Positions 1 to 6,533 of a stretch of DNA of 10,460 nt are shown piece after piece. The stretch is from contig JBJMGS010000246.1 of assembly GCA_045807785.1 (NCBI GenBank), positions 1-10,460 on the forward strand, read 5' to 3'. Both the position numbers and the translations under genes were made by a program. Source of the DNA: JAIVGV01 sp045807785. GTDB taxonomy: Bacteria; Acidobacteriota; Blastocatellia; Pyrinomonadales; Pyrinomonadaceae. The notes beneath the pieces were generated by a model that made no database searches, was not told the origin of the DNA, and saw only the letters and a program-made list of their open reading frames with translations. Positions within the stretch are counted from its first letter, which is position 1; every line of letters starts with the position of its first letter.

Positions 1-37
1 CAACTAACGACTACTCCGCAAATTAACTTCTTACTAT

Positions 38-226
38 TTATTTAGAGCCTTTCCTCGGTCTGCCCACCTTGCGATTTTCTACCAGCTTCACATCTTTCTC
101 GTTAATGGAATAATCCCTACCAAACTTCTGTGCTGGCAATCTCCCAACTTCAATAAGTGCCTGAACTCTTCTAGGCGTGACTCCTAGTTTTTGTGCAACT
201 TGTTTTGTTGTTAAAAAATCTTCCAT
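38..226 (-). CDS. Small excisionase-like helix-turn-helix DNA-binding protein
   Basis: This 62-residue protein is almost entirely one MerR/excisionase-type helix-turn-helix (HTH_17-like) domain. Residues 5-25 (LTTKQVAQKLGVTPRRVQAL) form the HTH. They are followed by the wing-like segment GRLPAQKFGRDYSI and then EKDV, as in small Xis-like proteins. The tail VGRPRKGSK contains a GRPRK core resembling an AT-hook. An in-frame TAG lies just upstream of the ATG, so this is the only plausible start. No Shine-Dalgarno is present, which fits the leaderless promoter next to it. The gene sits in AT-rich DNA unlike the rest of the window and lies downstream of a tRNA 3' end. That context suggests a recombination directionality factor or regulator of an integrated element whose remainder is off the left edge. 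It could also be a toxin-antitoxin or plasmid-type regulator. The fold is fairly certain; the excisionase role is inferred. Confidence 0.75.
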   Translation of the reverse strand: MEDFLTTKQVAQKLGVTPRRVQALIEVGRLPAQKFGRDYSINEKDVKLVENRKVGRPRKGSK

Positions 227-232
227 GGGAGA

Positions 233-261
233 TTTATAGGGCTAATTTATTTATTCGTCAA
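233..261 (-). promoter_or_regulatory. Sigma-70-type promoter predicting a leaderless mRNA
   Basis: On the minus strand TTGACG (256-261) and TATAAA (233-238) are separated by exactly 17 bases, close to the housekeeping consensus. Counting seven bases past the -10 box puts the transcription start at about 226, which is the A of the excisionase-like gene's ATG. The message would therefore have no leader, in agreement with the missing ribosome binding site. AT-rich DNA gives chance -10 matches, but the -35 match and spacing add weight. Confidence 0.6.
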
Positions 262-315
262 GATGAAGAATATAATAGATAATTTATTCTCGATAAAGTA
301 TAATATTAACTGGAC

Positions 316-359
316 AGAAACTTGTTCCACTAGAAACTTCAGTAAAGTTAGAAGTTTCT
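316..359. repeat. Triple AGAAACTT array with a perfect 10-bp inverted repeat
   Basis: AGAAACTT occurs at 316-323 and 332-339 in direct orientation and at 352-359 inverted. The second and third copies lie in a perfect 10-bp inverted repeat, TAGAAACTTC (331-340) and GAAGTTTCTA (351-360), with a 10-base loop. The inverted copies are 20 bases apart, about two helical turns. No T-run follows on either strand, so it is a poor terminator. It looks more like a protein-binding array, such as an operator or recombinase/Xis arm sites upstream of the excisionase-like gene. The binding protein is unknown. Confidence 0.6.
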
Positions 360-411
360 AAAACCTAAAGTTCTTTGATTTCACGTTGAGGATACAGAGG
401 ATTTATTTAAA

Positions 412-432
412 GTGTCCAAAGATGTGTCCAAA
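412..432. repeat. Two GTGTCCAAA direct repeats, 12-bp period
   Basis: GTGTCCAAA occurs at 412-420 and again at 424-432. It lies between the AGAAACTT array and the tRNA terminator, inside the AT-rich left end. It could be a pair of arm-type binding sites for an integrase or a chance duplication; nothing else supports a function. Confidence 0.4.
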
Positions 433-433
433 C

Positions 434-461
434 GAAAACGGCTGCCATTACTGACAGCCGT
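434..461 (-). terminator. Intrinsic terminator downstream of tRNA-Ala
   Basis: A perfect 7-bp stem, ACGGCTG (438-444) with CAGCCGT (455-461), encloses a 10-base loop. Read on the minus strand, the stem ends in a short run of T. It starts 20 bases past the tRNA 3' end (481) and would end the tRNA transcript. The T-run is only four bases, so termination may be incomplete. Confidence 0.6.
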
Positions 462-480
462 AAGTCGTTGATTTTCTAAG

Positions 481-553
481 TGGAGCAGAGGAGGGTCGAA
501 CTCCTGGCCTCCGCATTGCGAACGCGGCGCTCTGCCAACTGAGCTACTGCCCC
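481..553 (-). tRNA. tRNA-Ala (anticodon CGC)
   Basis: The reverse complement folds into a full 73-base cloverleaf. The acceptor stem GGGGCAG pairs with CTGCTCC, the D arm is GCTC...GAGC, the anticodon loop is TTCGCAA, and the T arm is AGGAG TTCGACC CTCCT. The anticodon CGC reads GCG, an alanine codon suited to this GC-rich genome. Base pair 3-70 is G-U, the identity element recognised by alanyl-tRNA synthetase, which confirms the assignment. The CCA end is not encoded and must be added after transcription. The gene has its own promoter and terminator, and AT-rich element-like DNA lies directly beyond its 3' end. Confidence 0.97.
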
Positions 554-566
554 GAAAGTCTCGAAA

Positions 567-595
567 ATATTAAAGACCGCGCGCCGAAGTGTCAA
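567..595 (-). promoter_or_regulatory. Promoter of tRNA-Ala
   Basis: On the minus strand a consensus -35 box TTGACA (590-595) is followed 17 bases later by TAATAT (567-572). The predicted start near 560 gives a leader of about 7 bases before the mature tRNA 5' end at 553, typical of a single tRNA gene. The promoter lies wholly between the tRNA and the stop codon of the 99-aa gene, so the tRNA need not depend on readthrough. Confidence 0.75.
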
Positions 596-635
596 CCGCG
601 TGTGCGGCAGCCGCGTCCGTCTCCGGCAGACTCGC

Positions 636-935
636 TTACTTGGCGGTGTTCTTCGAGAGCTGCGCGAGGATGCGTTCGCGTTCGTGGCGCGCCCACTCCA
701 AATGCCGCTCGACGTACTCGCGCATGTCGCCCGCGTCCTCCACCCCCTCCACCTCCCCGTGGGCGAGGCGCGAAGCGGGCGATTCTGGGCGTTCGTTCCA
801 GTAGGCGATCAGCTCGTCCAGCGCGGCGACGCAGGCGCGCCCCAGCTCCGCAAACCGCGGGTCTAAGTTCTCCACCGCGTCCTCGTACTCCTGCACGGCG
901 CGCTGCGCTGTCAGTTGAATGTCGTCGCTCGTCAT
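636..935 (-). CDS. Hypothetical protein, 99 aa, acidic and helical
   Basis: I do not recognise this family. The protein is rich in Glu, Asp, Arg and Ala, with no signal peptide, membrane segment or cysteine. It looks like two or three amphipathic helices. The first runs through QRAVQEYEDAVENLDPRFAE and the last through DMREYVERHLEWARHERER, where regular charge spacing could support a short coiled coil. The ATG at 935 is preceded by AGGAG at 9 bases, so start and reading frame are well supported. It begins 33 bases after the AlaX stop codon on the same strand, so the two are probably co-transcribed. That position is the only hint of function. Confidence 0.75.
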   Translation of the reverse strand: MTSDDIQLTAQRAVQEYEDAVENLDPRFAELGRACVAALDELIAYWNERPESPASRLAHGEVEGVEDAGDMREYVERHLEWARHERERILAQLSKNTAK

Positions 936-968
936 TAGTTCCCGCTCCTTACCTTGCGTGGATGAATT

Positions 969-2189
969 TCACCGACCGCGCAGACTGCGCGCCGCCGCTT
1001 CGACCGCCTCGCCAAGTCTTTCGACGCCGCGCCCGCCGCCCTGTGCCACTTCGGCGCGCCCGCCGCCGCGCCCTTCCACTATCGCGCAAGCCTCGCGCAT
1101 GAGCGCGTTCATGTCACCCGGTGCGTCCGCGGCGCGCGCGAAGACGAGGCGCGCCTGATCGCCGTCGCGCGCGCCGAGCAGCGCGACCGCACCCGCGTGC
1201 GATGCGATTGACGAGGCGAGCAGCTTCAGAGACTCCGCATCGCGCCCGGCAACAACTCGCGCGACGATCTTCGTGCCGCCCTGTGAGTCGCCGTCGCCCG
1301 CCGCCTCGATCAACTCCTCCGCCTCGACCTTCGCCGCCAGCCCTTCGAGCGCGCGCACGCGGCGCGCGAGCTGCTTGTTCTCTTCGACGAGCCGCGCGGC
1401 GTGCGCCGGCACGTCCTCGCGCGCGACGCTGAACACGGTGCCCGCCTCGCGCGCCGCGCGGTTGGCGAGGCGATAGTCGGCGAGCGCGCGCACCCCTGCG
1501 GCGAACTCGATCCGCGTCAAGCCCTTGGCGCGCTCCCATGAGCGCGCGACGATGACGCCGACCTCGCCCGCGCGCCGTGCGTGCGTGCCGCCGCACGGGC
1601 TCAGGTCGAAGCCCTCGATCTCGACAACGCGCAAACTCCCCTCGCGCGCAGAGTCCTTGCGCAGCGGAAGTTTCGACGCCTCCTCCGGCGTCACGTCGAG
1701 CACGCGCACGGCGCGATCTTCCCAGATGATGCGGTTCGCGAGATCGACGGCACGCTCGATCCGCGCGTCCGAAGGATCGGAGAGTTCCACGTCGATCTCG
1801 CAGACGCGCTCCAACATGCGGAAGGATCGCGTCGGGGCATCGAAGAGTTGGACGAACGCCTGCGAGAGAATGTGCTGCCCTGTGTGTTGCTGGATGTGTT
1901 CGAGGCGGCGCTCCCAGTCTATCCGACCATGAACGCGCGCGCCGACGGCAGGTGCCGCGCCCTCGACGACGTGGCGCACGCCGCCGCCCGCGCCCTCGAC
2001 GCAATCGACGACGCGCGCGCCGCCGAGCGTGCCCGTATCGAAGGGCTGGCCGCCGCCGGTCGGGTAGAACGCCGTCCGGTCGAGCACGATCTCTGTGCGC
2101 CCGTCGGCGGCCTCGCCCGCCGCGACGACGGTCGCGTCAAACTCCGTCAGGTGCGAATCCGCGTAGTAGAGATGGTCAGTGATACTCAT
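969..2189 (-). CDS. alaX: AlaX-type alanyl-tRNA editing hydrolase with DHHA1 domain
   Basis: The 406-residue protein resembles the editing and C-terminal parts of alanyl-tRNA synthetase without the catalytic core, the layout of long AlaX trans-editing factors. These hydrolyse mischarged Ser-tRNA-Ala (and Gly-tRNA-Ala) in the cytoplasm. Residues 1-90 form the N-terminal barrel with the GGGQP motif (45-49). The zinc site of the editing domain is complete: HTGQH supplies His102 and His106, and CGGTH supplies Cys199 and His203. Residues about 265-297 look like a coiled coil. Residues about 305-404 match a DHHA1/C-Ala domain with the glycine-rich RGGGRAEVAQGGG. The start fits the family opening (LYYADSHLTEFDATV), although no clear Shine-Dalgarno precedes it. 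It is followed by the 99-aa gene and then tRNA-Ala on the same strand. A complete zinc site suggests an active enzyme. Confidence 0.9.
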   Translation of the reverse strand: MSITDHLYYADSHLTEFDATVVAAGEAADGRTEIVLDRTAFYPTGGGQPFDTGTLGGARVVDCVEGAGGGVRHVVEGAAPAVGARVHGRIDWERRLEHIQQHTGQHILSQAFVQLFDAPTRSFRMLERVCEIDVELSDPSDARIERAVDLANRIIWEDRAVRVLDVTPEEASKLPLRKDSAREGSLRVVEIEGFDLSPCGGTHARRAGEVGVIVARSWERAKGLTRIEFAAGVRALADYRLANRAAREAGTVFSVAREDVPAHAARLVEENKQLARRVRALEGLAAKVEAEELIEAAGDGDSQGGTKIVARVVAGRDAESLKLLASSIASHAGAVALLGARDGDQARLVFARAADAPGDMNALMREACAIVEGRGGGRAEVAQGGGRGVERLGEAVEAAARSLRGR

Positions 2190-2226
2190 CGAAAGTTAAA
2201 GCCTGCAAAAATATCATGCGTTCCAA

Positions 2227-2296
<70 letters not shown>

Positions 2297-2361
2297 GTAA
2301 GAAAGGACGCGCGCCGAGACGGGATATTGACGAAGACGACGCGGGTCAAAAGTCGGTCGTC

Positions 2362-2390
2362 ATTATAGGGCAGGTATGAAGAATAAAGAA
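2362..2390 (-). promoter_or_regulatory. Possible promoter for alaX
   Basis: A perfect TATAAT -10 box occurs on the minus strand at 2362-2367. The hexamer 17 bases upstream (2385-2390, TTCTTT) is a weak -35. Transcription would begin near 2355 and give a leader of about 165 bases carrying element A. The rest of the 236-base spacer between the DAG-kinase-like gene and alaX shows no gene. Confidence 0.4.
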
Positions 2391-2425
2391 CGTGGGCTTG
2401 AGTGAGTCGCGCGCCGCGCCGCGTC

Positions 2426-3379
2426 TCACCTTAAATTCTGGTAGCCGATCCGGCGGGGTTCGTCGGCGGGTGGCGCGATGATCTCGACGGGGCGTGGGAC
2501 GACTTCGAACGTCATCGGGAGCGTGCCGATCAATTCGCCGTCCGCCTGGACGAGCACGCCCGCGCCCTCGGCGCGCACGCGCGTCGCGCGCAGGTAGCGG
2601 ACGCCGCGCCGATCTTCCGCGACGCCGGACGCGCGCATTGCCTGCGCGAGCAGACGCAGGTAGCGCAGGCGGCTGCGCGAATTGATGACGCAGACCTCGA
2701 ACTCCGGCGCGTCGAGCCGCGCGCGCGGCGTGATCGAGAGGTCGCCGCCGTAGTGCGCGCCGTTGCCGATGGCCGCGAAGGTCGCGGGAAAGGTCTCACC
2801 ATTGATCTCGACGCGGAAAGGGACGGGCTGCCAGTTGGCGAGGTGCGAGAGGCCGGAGAACCAGAACGCGGCTTCGCCGACGCGGCGCTTGAGGCGCGGG
2901 CGCACGCGCCGGACGACCGAGGCGTCGAGCCCGACGCCCGCCATCAGGATGAAGTAGCGGCGCTCGCGCGTCGTCTCGTCGCAGGCGATGCCGGCGTAAA
3001 CTCTGCGCACCGCGCCGCGCGCGATCGTTTCGGCGGCGCGTTCGGCGTCGAAGGGGAGCGAGAGTTCGCGCGCGAGCACGTTCGCCGTCCCCGCGGGGAA
3101 GACGCCAAGCCGCGCGTTTGTGCCGACGATTGATTGCAACGCCTCGTTGATCGTGCCGTCGCCGCCGGAGACGACGATCTCTCGGACGCCGTCCGCGATG
3201 GCGGCTTGCGTGAGCCGCGTCGCGTCGTGCGGCGCGCGCGTGAGAGCGAGTTCCGACTCGACGCCGCGCTCTCTGAGCAGTTCTCGAAAGCGCGCGATCT
3301 CAGCCACGCGCCGCGCGCCGCCTCGCCCCGCGTTCGGGTTGGCGATTATGACGACTGAGCGTTTAGTGGTTGAATTCAT
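2426..3379 (-). CDS. Diacylglycerol kinase-family lipid kinase (YegS/DgkB-like)
   Basis: The 317-residue protein carries the hallmarks of the DAGK catalytic domain: NPNAG near the N-terminus (14-18), the nucleotide-binding GGDGT (72-76) followed by INE, and GTANVLARE (97-105). The second half is the beta-rich domain, with GVGLDA and GNGAHYGGDLSITP as in YegS/BmrU proteins, and a late QADGE motif. Such enzymes phosphorylate diacylglycerol or related lipids at the inner face of the membrane. The exact substrate cannot be read from sequence; sphingosine or undecaprenol-like lipids are alternatives. I place the start at the ATG at 3379, preceded by GAAGG at 5 bases. A TTG at 3397 would add six residues but has no ribosome binding site. 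The upstream neighbour is a glycosyltransferase that also acts on diacylglycerol in related families, which suggests a membrane-lipid role. Confidence 0.88.
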   Translation of the reverse strand: MNSTTKRSVVIIANPNAGRGGARRVAEIARFRELLRERGVESELALTRAPHDATRLTQAAIADGVREIVVSGGDGTINEALQSIVGTNARLGVFPAGTANVLARELSLPFDAERAAETIARGAVRRVYAGIACDETTRERRYFILMAGVGLDASVVRRVRPRLKRRVGEAAFWFSGLSHLANWQPVPFRVEINGETFPATFAAIGNGAHYGGDLSITPRARLDAPEFEVCVINSRSRLRYLRLLAQAMRASGVAEDRRGVRYLRATRVRAEGAGVLVQADGELIGTLPMTFEVVPRPVEIIAPPADEPRRIGYQNLR

Positions 3380-3414
3380 CGACGCCTTCGACTGCAAGGC
3401 TGATGCCGCTATAC

Positions 3415-3498
3415 ATAGAAGGATGAAGGATGAAGGATGAGGGATGAAAGAGTGGCTGATAAGCCTGACCGTTCATCCTTCATCCTTCATCCTTCTAT
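3415..3498. repeat. Element B: inverted repeat of heptamer GGATGAA
   Basis: The left arm holds four tandem heptamers (GGATGAA three times and GGATGAG once, 3421-3448). The right arm holds three TTCATCC heptamers (3472-3492). Including the flanking ATAGA, 26 bases (3415-3440 and 3473-3498) are perfectly complementary. The element ends 36 bases before the ATG of the DAG-kinase-like gene. The remaining spacer up to 3635 holds only a weak hairpin at 3507-3524 and no gene. Confidence 0.85.
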
Positions 3499-3635
3499 AG
3501 ACGCGCCCACCCTGACGGTCGGGTTTCTGTCTCGTCTAGTACGCTGAGTAGTTTAGCGGGCGCGCGAGGCGCAAGGCGAGCCGGACATCTGTCGGAGGTT
3601 GGCTGCGCGCGGCTTAGGTTGTTCCGCGAGCGCCG

Positions 3636-4769
3636 TCAGTGTTGCAGCGCGAGCAGCTTCGCGACGATGTCGCGCGCGGCGTGCGGGCGGGCGAGGCGCA
3701 GGGAGTGTTGGCGCATCGCGTCGAATCGCGCGGGGTCTGCGAGGAGGAGGTCGAGTTTGTAGGCGAGCGCGGGGAGGTTGTTGCAGCGCACGGCGCAGCC
3801 CTCTTCGAGCAGGTGATCGGAGTTGCGCTCCTCCTGCCCCGGAATCGGGTTGACGACGCAGACGACGAGCCCCTTGGCGAGCGCCTCGGAGGTCGTCAGG
3901 CCGCCGGGCTTGCCGATGAGCAGATCGGACGCGGACATGAACTCGTCCATCTCGGTCGTGTAGCCAACCGCCTTGACCGAGACGTGCGGCGCGCGCTCTT
4001 GTCCTTGCGACGCGACGCGCTCGACGCGGCGGCGCAGATCGTCGTTGCGACCGCAGAGCGCGACGACCTGCGCGGGCGTCTTCAGCTCCAGCAGCGACTG
4101 CACGATGTGCTCGACGGGACCCACGCCGAAGCCGCCCGCGGAGAGCAGCAGCGTCTTCACGTCTTGTTGCAGCCCGTGCTTGTCGCGCATCGCACGCCTG
4201 TCTTTCTCGACGGCGAAGATGGGGTCAATCGGAATACCTGAGACGGAAATTTTTTCGGCGGGCACGCCGAGCCGTTCGAGGTGCGCGCGCGTCTCGTCGA
4301 GCGCGACGAAGTACTGCTCGTAGTGGTGACAGAGCCACATGGCGTGTACGTCGAAGTCCGTGACGATGATGGCCTGTCGGGTGGCGGTGCGCCGCTTGGC
4401 CTGGAGCCAAGAGAGGATTTCGGCGGGGAGGAAGTGCGTGCAGACGGCGATGTCGGGCTCGTAGTCCTTGAGGAGTTTGACGAAGGGGCGCGTGTTCAGC
4501 TTGTCGAGCGCGAGGCGGCGGCGCTCGTTTCGCCAGGGCTTGTCGAGCGCGTCGTAGAGCCAGCCCAACAGCTCCGGCGACTTGTTGACCATCTCGATGT
4601 ACGCCTTCGCGTAGAGGTTGCGGAAGAGCTTGTTCGTGTACGCGAGCGTGTCCACGTTCAAGACCTCGCGCGCCGCGCCCGTCTCTCGAAACGCGTGTTC
4701 CACGGCCTGCGCCGCCCGCACGTGCCCCGCCCCGGCTGACGCCGACAGGATGAGAACTTTGTTGAACAT
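3636..4769 (-). CDS. MGDG synthase / diacylglycerol glycosyltransferase-like (GT28)
   Basis: The 377-residue protein has the layout of MGDG synthases and UgtP-type processive glucosyltransferases, which transfer a sugar from a UDP-sugar to diacylglycerol at the membrane surface. The N-terminal half has the family opening SASAGAGHVRAAQA (9-22), where His16 matches the conserved acceptor-side histidine, and TDFDVHAMW (137-145). GIPIDP (178-183) marks the start of the donor half, followed by GGFGVG (212-217), KPGGLTTSEAL (287-297) and NPIPGQEERNSDHL (307-320), the UDP-sugar-binding region. No transmembrane segment is visible, as expected of a peripheral enzyme. Sugar and acceptor cannot be told from sequence. 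The ATG at 4769 has no Shine-Dalgarno; element C ends 11 bases upstream. The next gene is a DAG-kinase-like protein, so both may draw on the same lipid. Confidence 0.85.
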   Translation of the reverse strand: MFNKVLILSASAGAGHVRAAQAVEHAFRETGAAREVLNVDTLAYTNKLFRNLYAKAYIEMVNKSPELLGWLYDALDKPWRNERRRLALDKLNTRPFVKLLKDYEPDIAVCTHFLPAEILSWLQAKRRTATRQAIIVTDFDVHAMWLCHHYEQYFVALDETRAHLERLGVPAEKISVSGIPIDPIFAVEKDRRAMRDKHGLQQDVKTLLLSAGGFGVGPVEHIVQSLLELKTPAQVVALCGRNDDLRRRVERVASQGQERAPHVSVKAVGYTTEMDEFMSASDLLIGKPGGLTTSEALAKGLVVCVVNPIPGQEERNSDHLLEEGCAVRCNNLPALAYKLDLLLADPARFDAMRQHSLRLARPHAARDIVAKLLALQH

Positions 4770-4780
4770 GGAAGAGCTTT

Positions 4781-4896
4781 TAGCTGTTAGCTATTAGCCG
4801 TTAGCAAGACCCGCGCGCTCAACTAGCCGACGAATTGCCACTCAAGAATGTGCAGACTCAAAAAGCTGAAAGCTAACAGCTAATAGCTAACAGCTA
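4781..4896. repeat. Element C: TAGCTGTTAGC inverted repeat containing the guaB stop
   Basis: The arms 4781-4805 and 4872-4896 are complementary over 25 bases with one mismatch and enclose a 66-base spacer. Each arm is a 7-base-period tandem of TAGCTRT. Read on the minus strand, the element begins with the TAG stop codon of guaB (4894-4896). It ends 11 bases before the ATG of the glycosyltransferase, filling the whole gap between the genes. Its first 32 bases match those of element E at 31 positions. Confidence 0.9.
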
Positions 4897-6360
4897 TTCG
4901 AGCCTGTAGTTCGGCGCTTCCTTCGTGATGATTACGTCGTGGACGTGCGACTCTCTGAGTCCGGCGGCGCTGATGCGGATGAAGCGCGTCTTCTCCTGAA
5001 ACTCGCGGACGTTGCGGCAGCCGGCGTAGCCCATCCCGGCGCGCAGGCCGCCGACGAGCTGCGTCACCATGTCGGAGAGCGTGCCCTTGTAGGGGACGCG
5101 TCCCTCGATGCCTTCGGGGACGAGCTTGGATTCGATCTCAGTCGTGTCCTGCGCGTAGCGATCCTTCGACCCCTCGCGCATCGCGCCGATGGAGCCCATG
5201 CCGCGGTAGGCTTTGAACGAGCGACCCTGAAACAGGATCAGTTCGCCCGGCGACTCTTCCGTGCCCGCAAACAACGAGCCGATCATGACCACGTCCGCGC
5301 CCGTCGCAATCGCCTTTGCCACGTCGCCCGAAAACTTGATGCCGCCGTCGGCGATGATGGGAACACCCGTGCCGCGCGCCGCCTCCACGCAGTTTTTGAT
5401 CGCCGTGATCTGCGGCACGCCCGCGCCCGTCACGACGCGCGTCGTGCAGATCGAGCCGGGGCCGATGCCGCACTTCACCGCGTCCACGCCCGCTTCGATC
5501 AGCTCGCGCGTGCCCTCTGCGGTGGCGACGTTCCCGGCGATGAGCTGTGTGTCGGGGTGACGCTGGCGGATTTCGCGCACCGCATCGATGACGCGCGACG
5601 AGTGCCCGTGCGCCGTGTCGATGACGAGGCAATCGACGCGTGTCTTCACGAGTTCGTCGGCGCGCTCTCTGAAGTCGCCGGTTGCGCCGATGGCGGCGGC
5701 GACTCTCAGGCGTCCGAGATCGTCCTTCGCCGCGTGCGGGTACTTGATCGCCTTCTGAATGTCTTTGACGGTGATCAGCCCCTTGAGGTGTTTGTCCTCG
5801 TCGATGACGAGCAGCTTTTCGATGCGGTGCTTTTGCAGGACGACGCGCGCCTCGTCGAGCGTCGTGCCGACGGGGACGGCGACGAGCGGCTGCGGCGTCA
5901 TCACCTCGGAGACGGGAATGGCAAAGCGCGTCTCGAAGCGCAGGTCGCGGTTCGTGATGATGCCGACGAGGTGGCCGCCCTCGTCCACCACCGGCACGCC
6001 GGAGATTTTGTAGCGCTCCATCACGGCGAGCGCCTCGGAGACGGGGCGGTCGGGGCGGATCGTCACCGGATCGACGATCATGCCGGACTCCGAGCGTTTA
6101 ACTTTATCGACCTCCTCGGCCTGTCGCGCGACGCTCATGTTCTTATGCACGACGCCGATGCCGCCCTGCTGCGCGATGGCGATGGCGAGCGCGGCTTCCG
6201 TCACGGTGTCCATCGCGGCGGAGCAGAGCGGGATGGTCAGGCGGATGCCGCGCGTGAACTGCGTCGTCGTGTCGCACTCGGCGGGCAGCACGTCGGAGCG
6301 ACCGGGAACGAGGAGCACGTCGTCGAAGGTCAAGCCTTCCGTGAGAGCTTCGTTGATCAT
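4894..6360 (-). CDS. guaB: Inosine-5'-monophosphate dehydrogenase
   Basis: IMP dehydrogenase oxidises IMP to XMP with NAD+, the committed step of GMP synthesis in the cytoplasm. The protein is 488 residues, the usual bacterial length. It opens with ALTEGLTFDDVLLVPG. Two CBS domains (about 95-205) sit between the halves of the barrel, with GVPVVDEGGHLVGIITNRDL in the first. The catalytic loop GPGSICTTRVVTGAG places the nucleophile at Cys305. The IMP-binding GGIKFSGD (339-346), the YRGMGSIGAM segment (385-394) and the flap Arg401-Tyr402 are intact. It should be fully active. No clear Shine-Dalgarno precedes the ATG. It lies between the RodZ-like gene (173-base gap) and the glycosyltransferase, unrelated in pathway. 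Its TAG stop codon lies inside repeat element C. Confidence 0.98.
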   Translation of the reverse strand: MINEALTEGLTFDDVLLVPGRSDVLPAECDTTTQFTRGIRLTIPLCSAAMDTVTEAALAIAIAQQGGIGVVHKNMSVARQAEEVDKVKRSESGMIVDPVTIRPDRPVSEALAVMERYKISGVPVVDEGGHLVGIITNRDLRFETRFAIPVSEVMTPQPLVAVPVGTTLDEARVVLQKHRIEKLLVIDEDKHLKGLITVKDIQKAIKYPHAAKDDLGRLRVAAAIGATGDFRERADELVKTRVDCLVIDTAHGHSSRVIDAVREIRQRHPDTQLIAGNVATAEGTRELIEAGVDAVKCGIGPGSICTTRVVTGAGVPQITAIKNCVEAARGTGVPIIADGGIKFSGDVAKAIATGADVVMIGSLFAGTEESPGELILFQGRSFKAYRGMGSIGAMREGSKDRYAQDTTEIESKLVPEGIEGRVPYKGTLSDMVTQLVGGLRAGMGYAGCRNVREFQEKTRFIRISAAGLRESHVHDVIITKEAPNYRLE

Positions 6361-6384
6361 GATTTAGATGAATGACTCCCTTCC

Positions 6385-6414
6385 AAAAACTCTGAGGGGA
6401 AGCGCCGGGGCGCT
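6385..6414 (-). terminator. Weak terminator-like hairpin after the RodZ-like gene
   Basis: AGCGCC and GGCGCT (6401-6406, 6409-6414) form a perfect palindrome with a 2-base centre. On the minus strand a run of five T follows about 11 bases later (6385-6389). The distance to the T-run is too long for a standard terminator, so this is a weak call. The rest of the 6361-6533 spacer is GC-rich and shows no gene. Confidence 0.22.
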
Positions 6415-6533
6415 GCGTGCGGTTGAAGTAAGAATGAACGGGGCGCGTCGGAGAAAGGCGGAGGTTAGCAAAGCGCGTGGGGCGGGCGCAAGGAGGCGTT
6501 GGGCGCGCGGCGGCGGCGCGCGGGCGCGCGCGG

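Noticed and set aside
362..454. Possible integrase tail, a 30-codon open stretch ending inside the tRNA terminator
   Set aside because: It has no start codon, no recombinase motif, and begins after a stop codon at 359-361; too short to support.
3415..3498. CRISPR-like array (repeated GGATGAA)
   Set aside because: Units are 7 bases, contiguous and inverted between arms; there are no unique spacers between repeats and no cas genes.
3507..3524. Hairpin with ACC/GGT and CCC/GGG halves as a terminator
   Set aside because: The stem has a bulge, and the only short T-run is on the plus strand, where no gene lies upstream to terminate.
4939..6375. Long plus-strand open frame of 478 codons across the guaB region
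   Set aside because: It is antisense to a complete IMP dehydrogenase with all catalytic motifs; GC-rich DNA lacks stop codons by chance, and the translation is Arg/Asp/Ala-rich with no domain.
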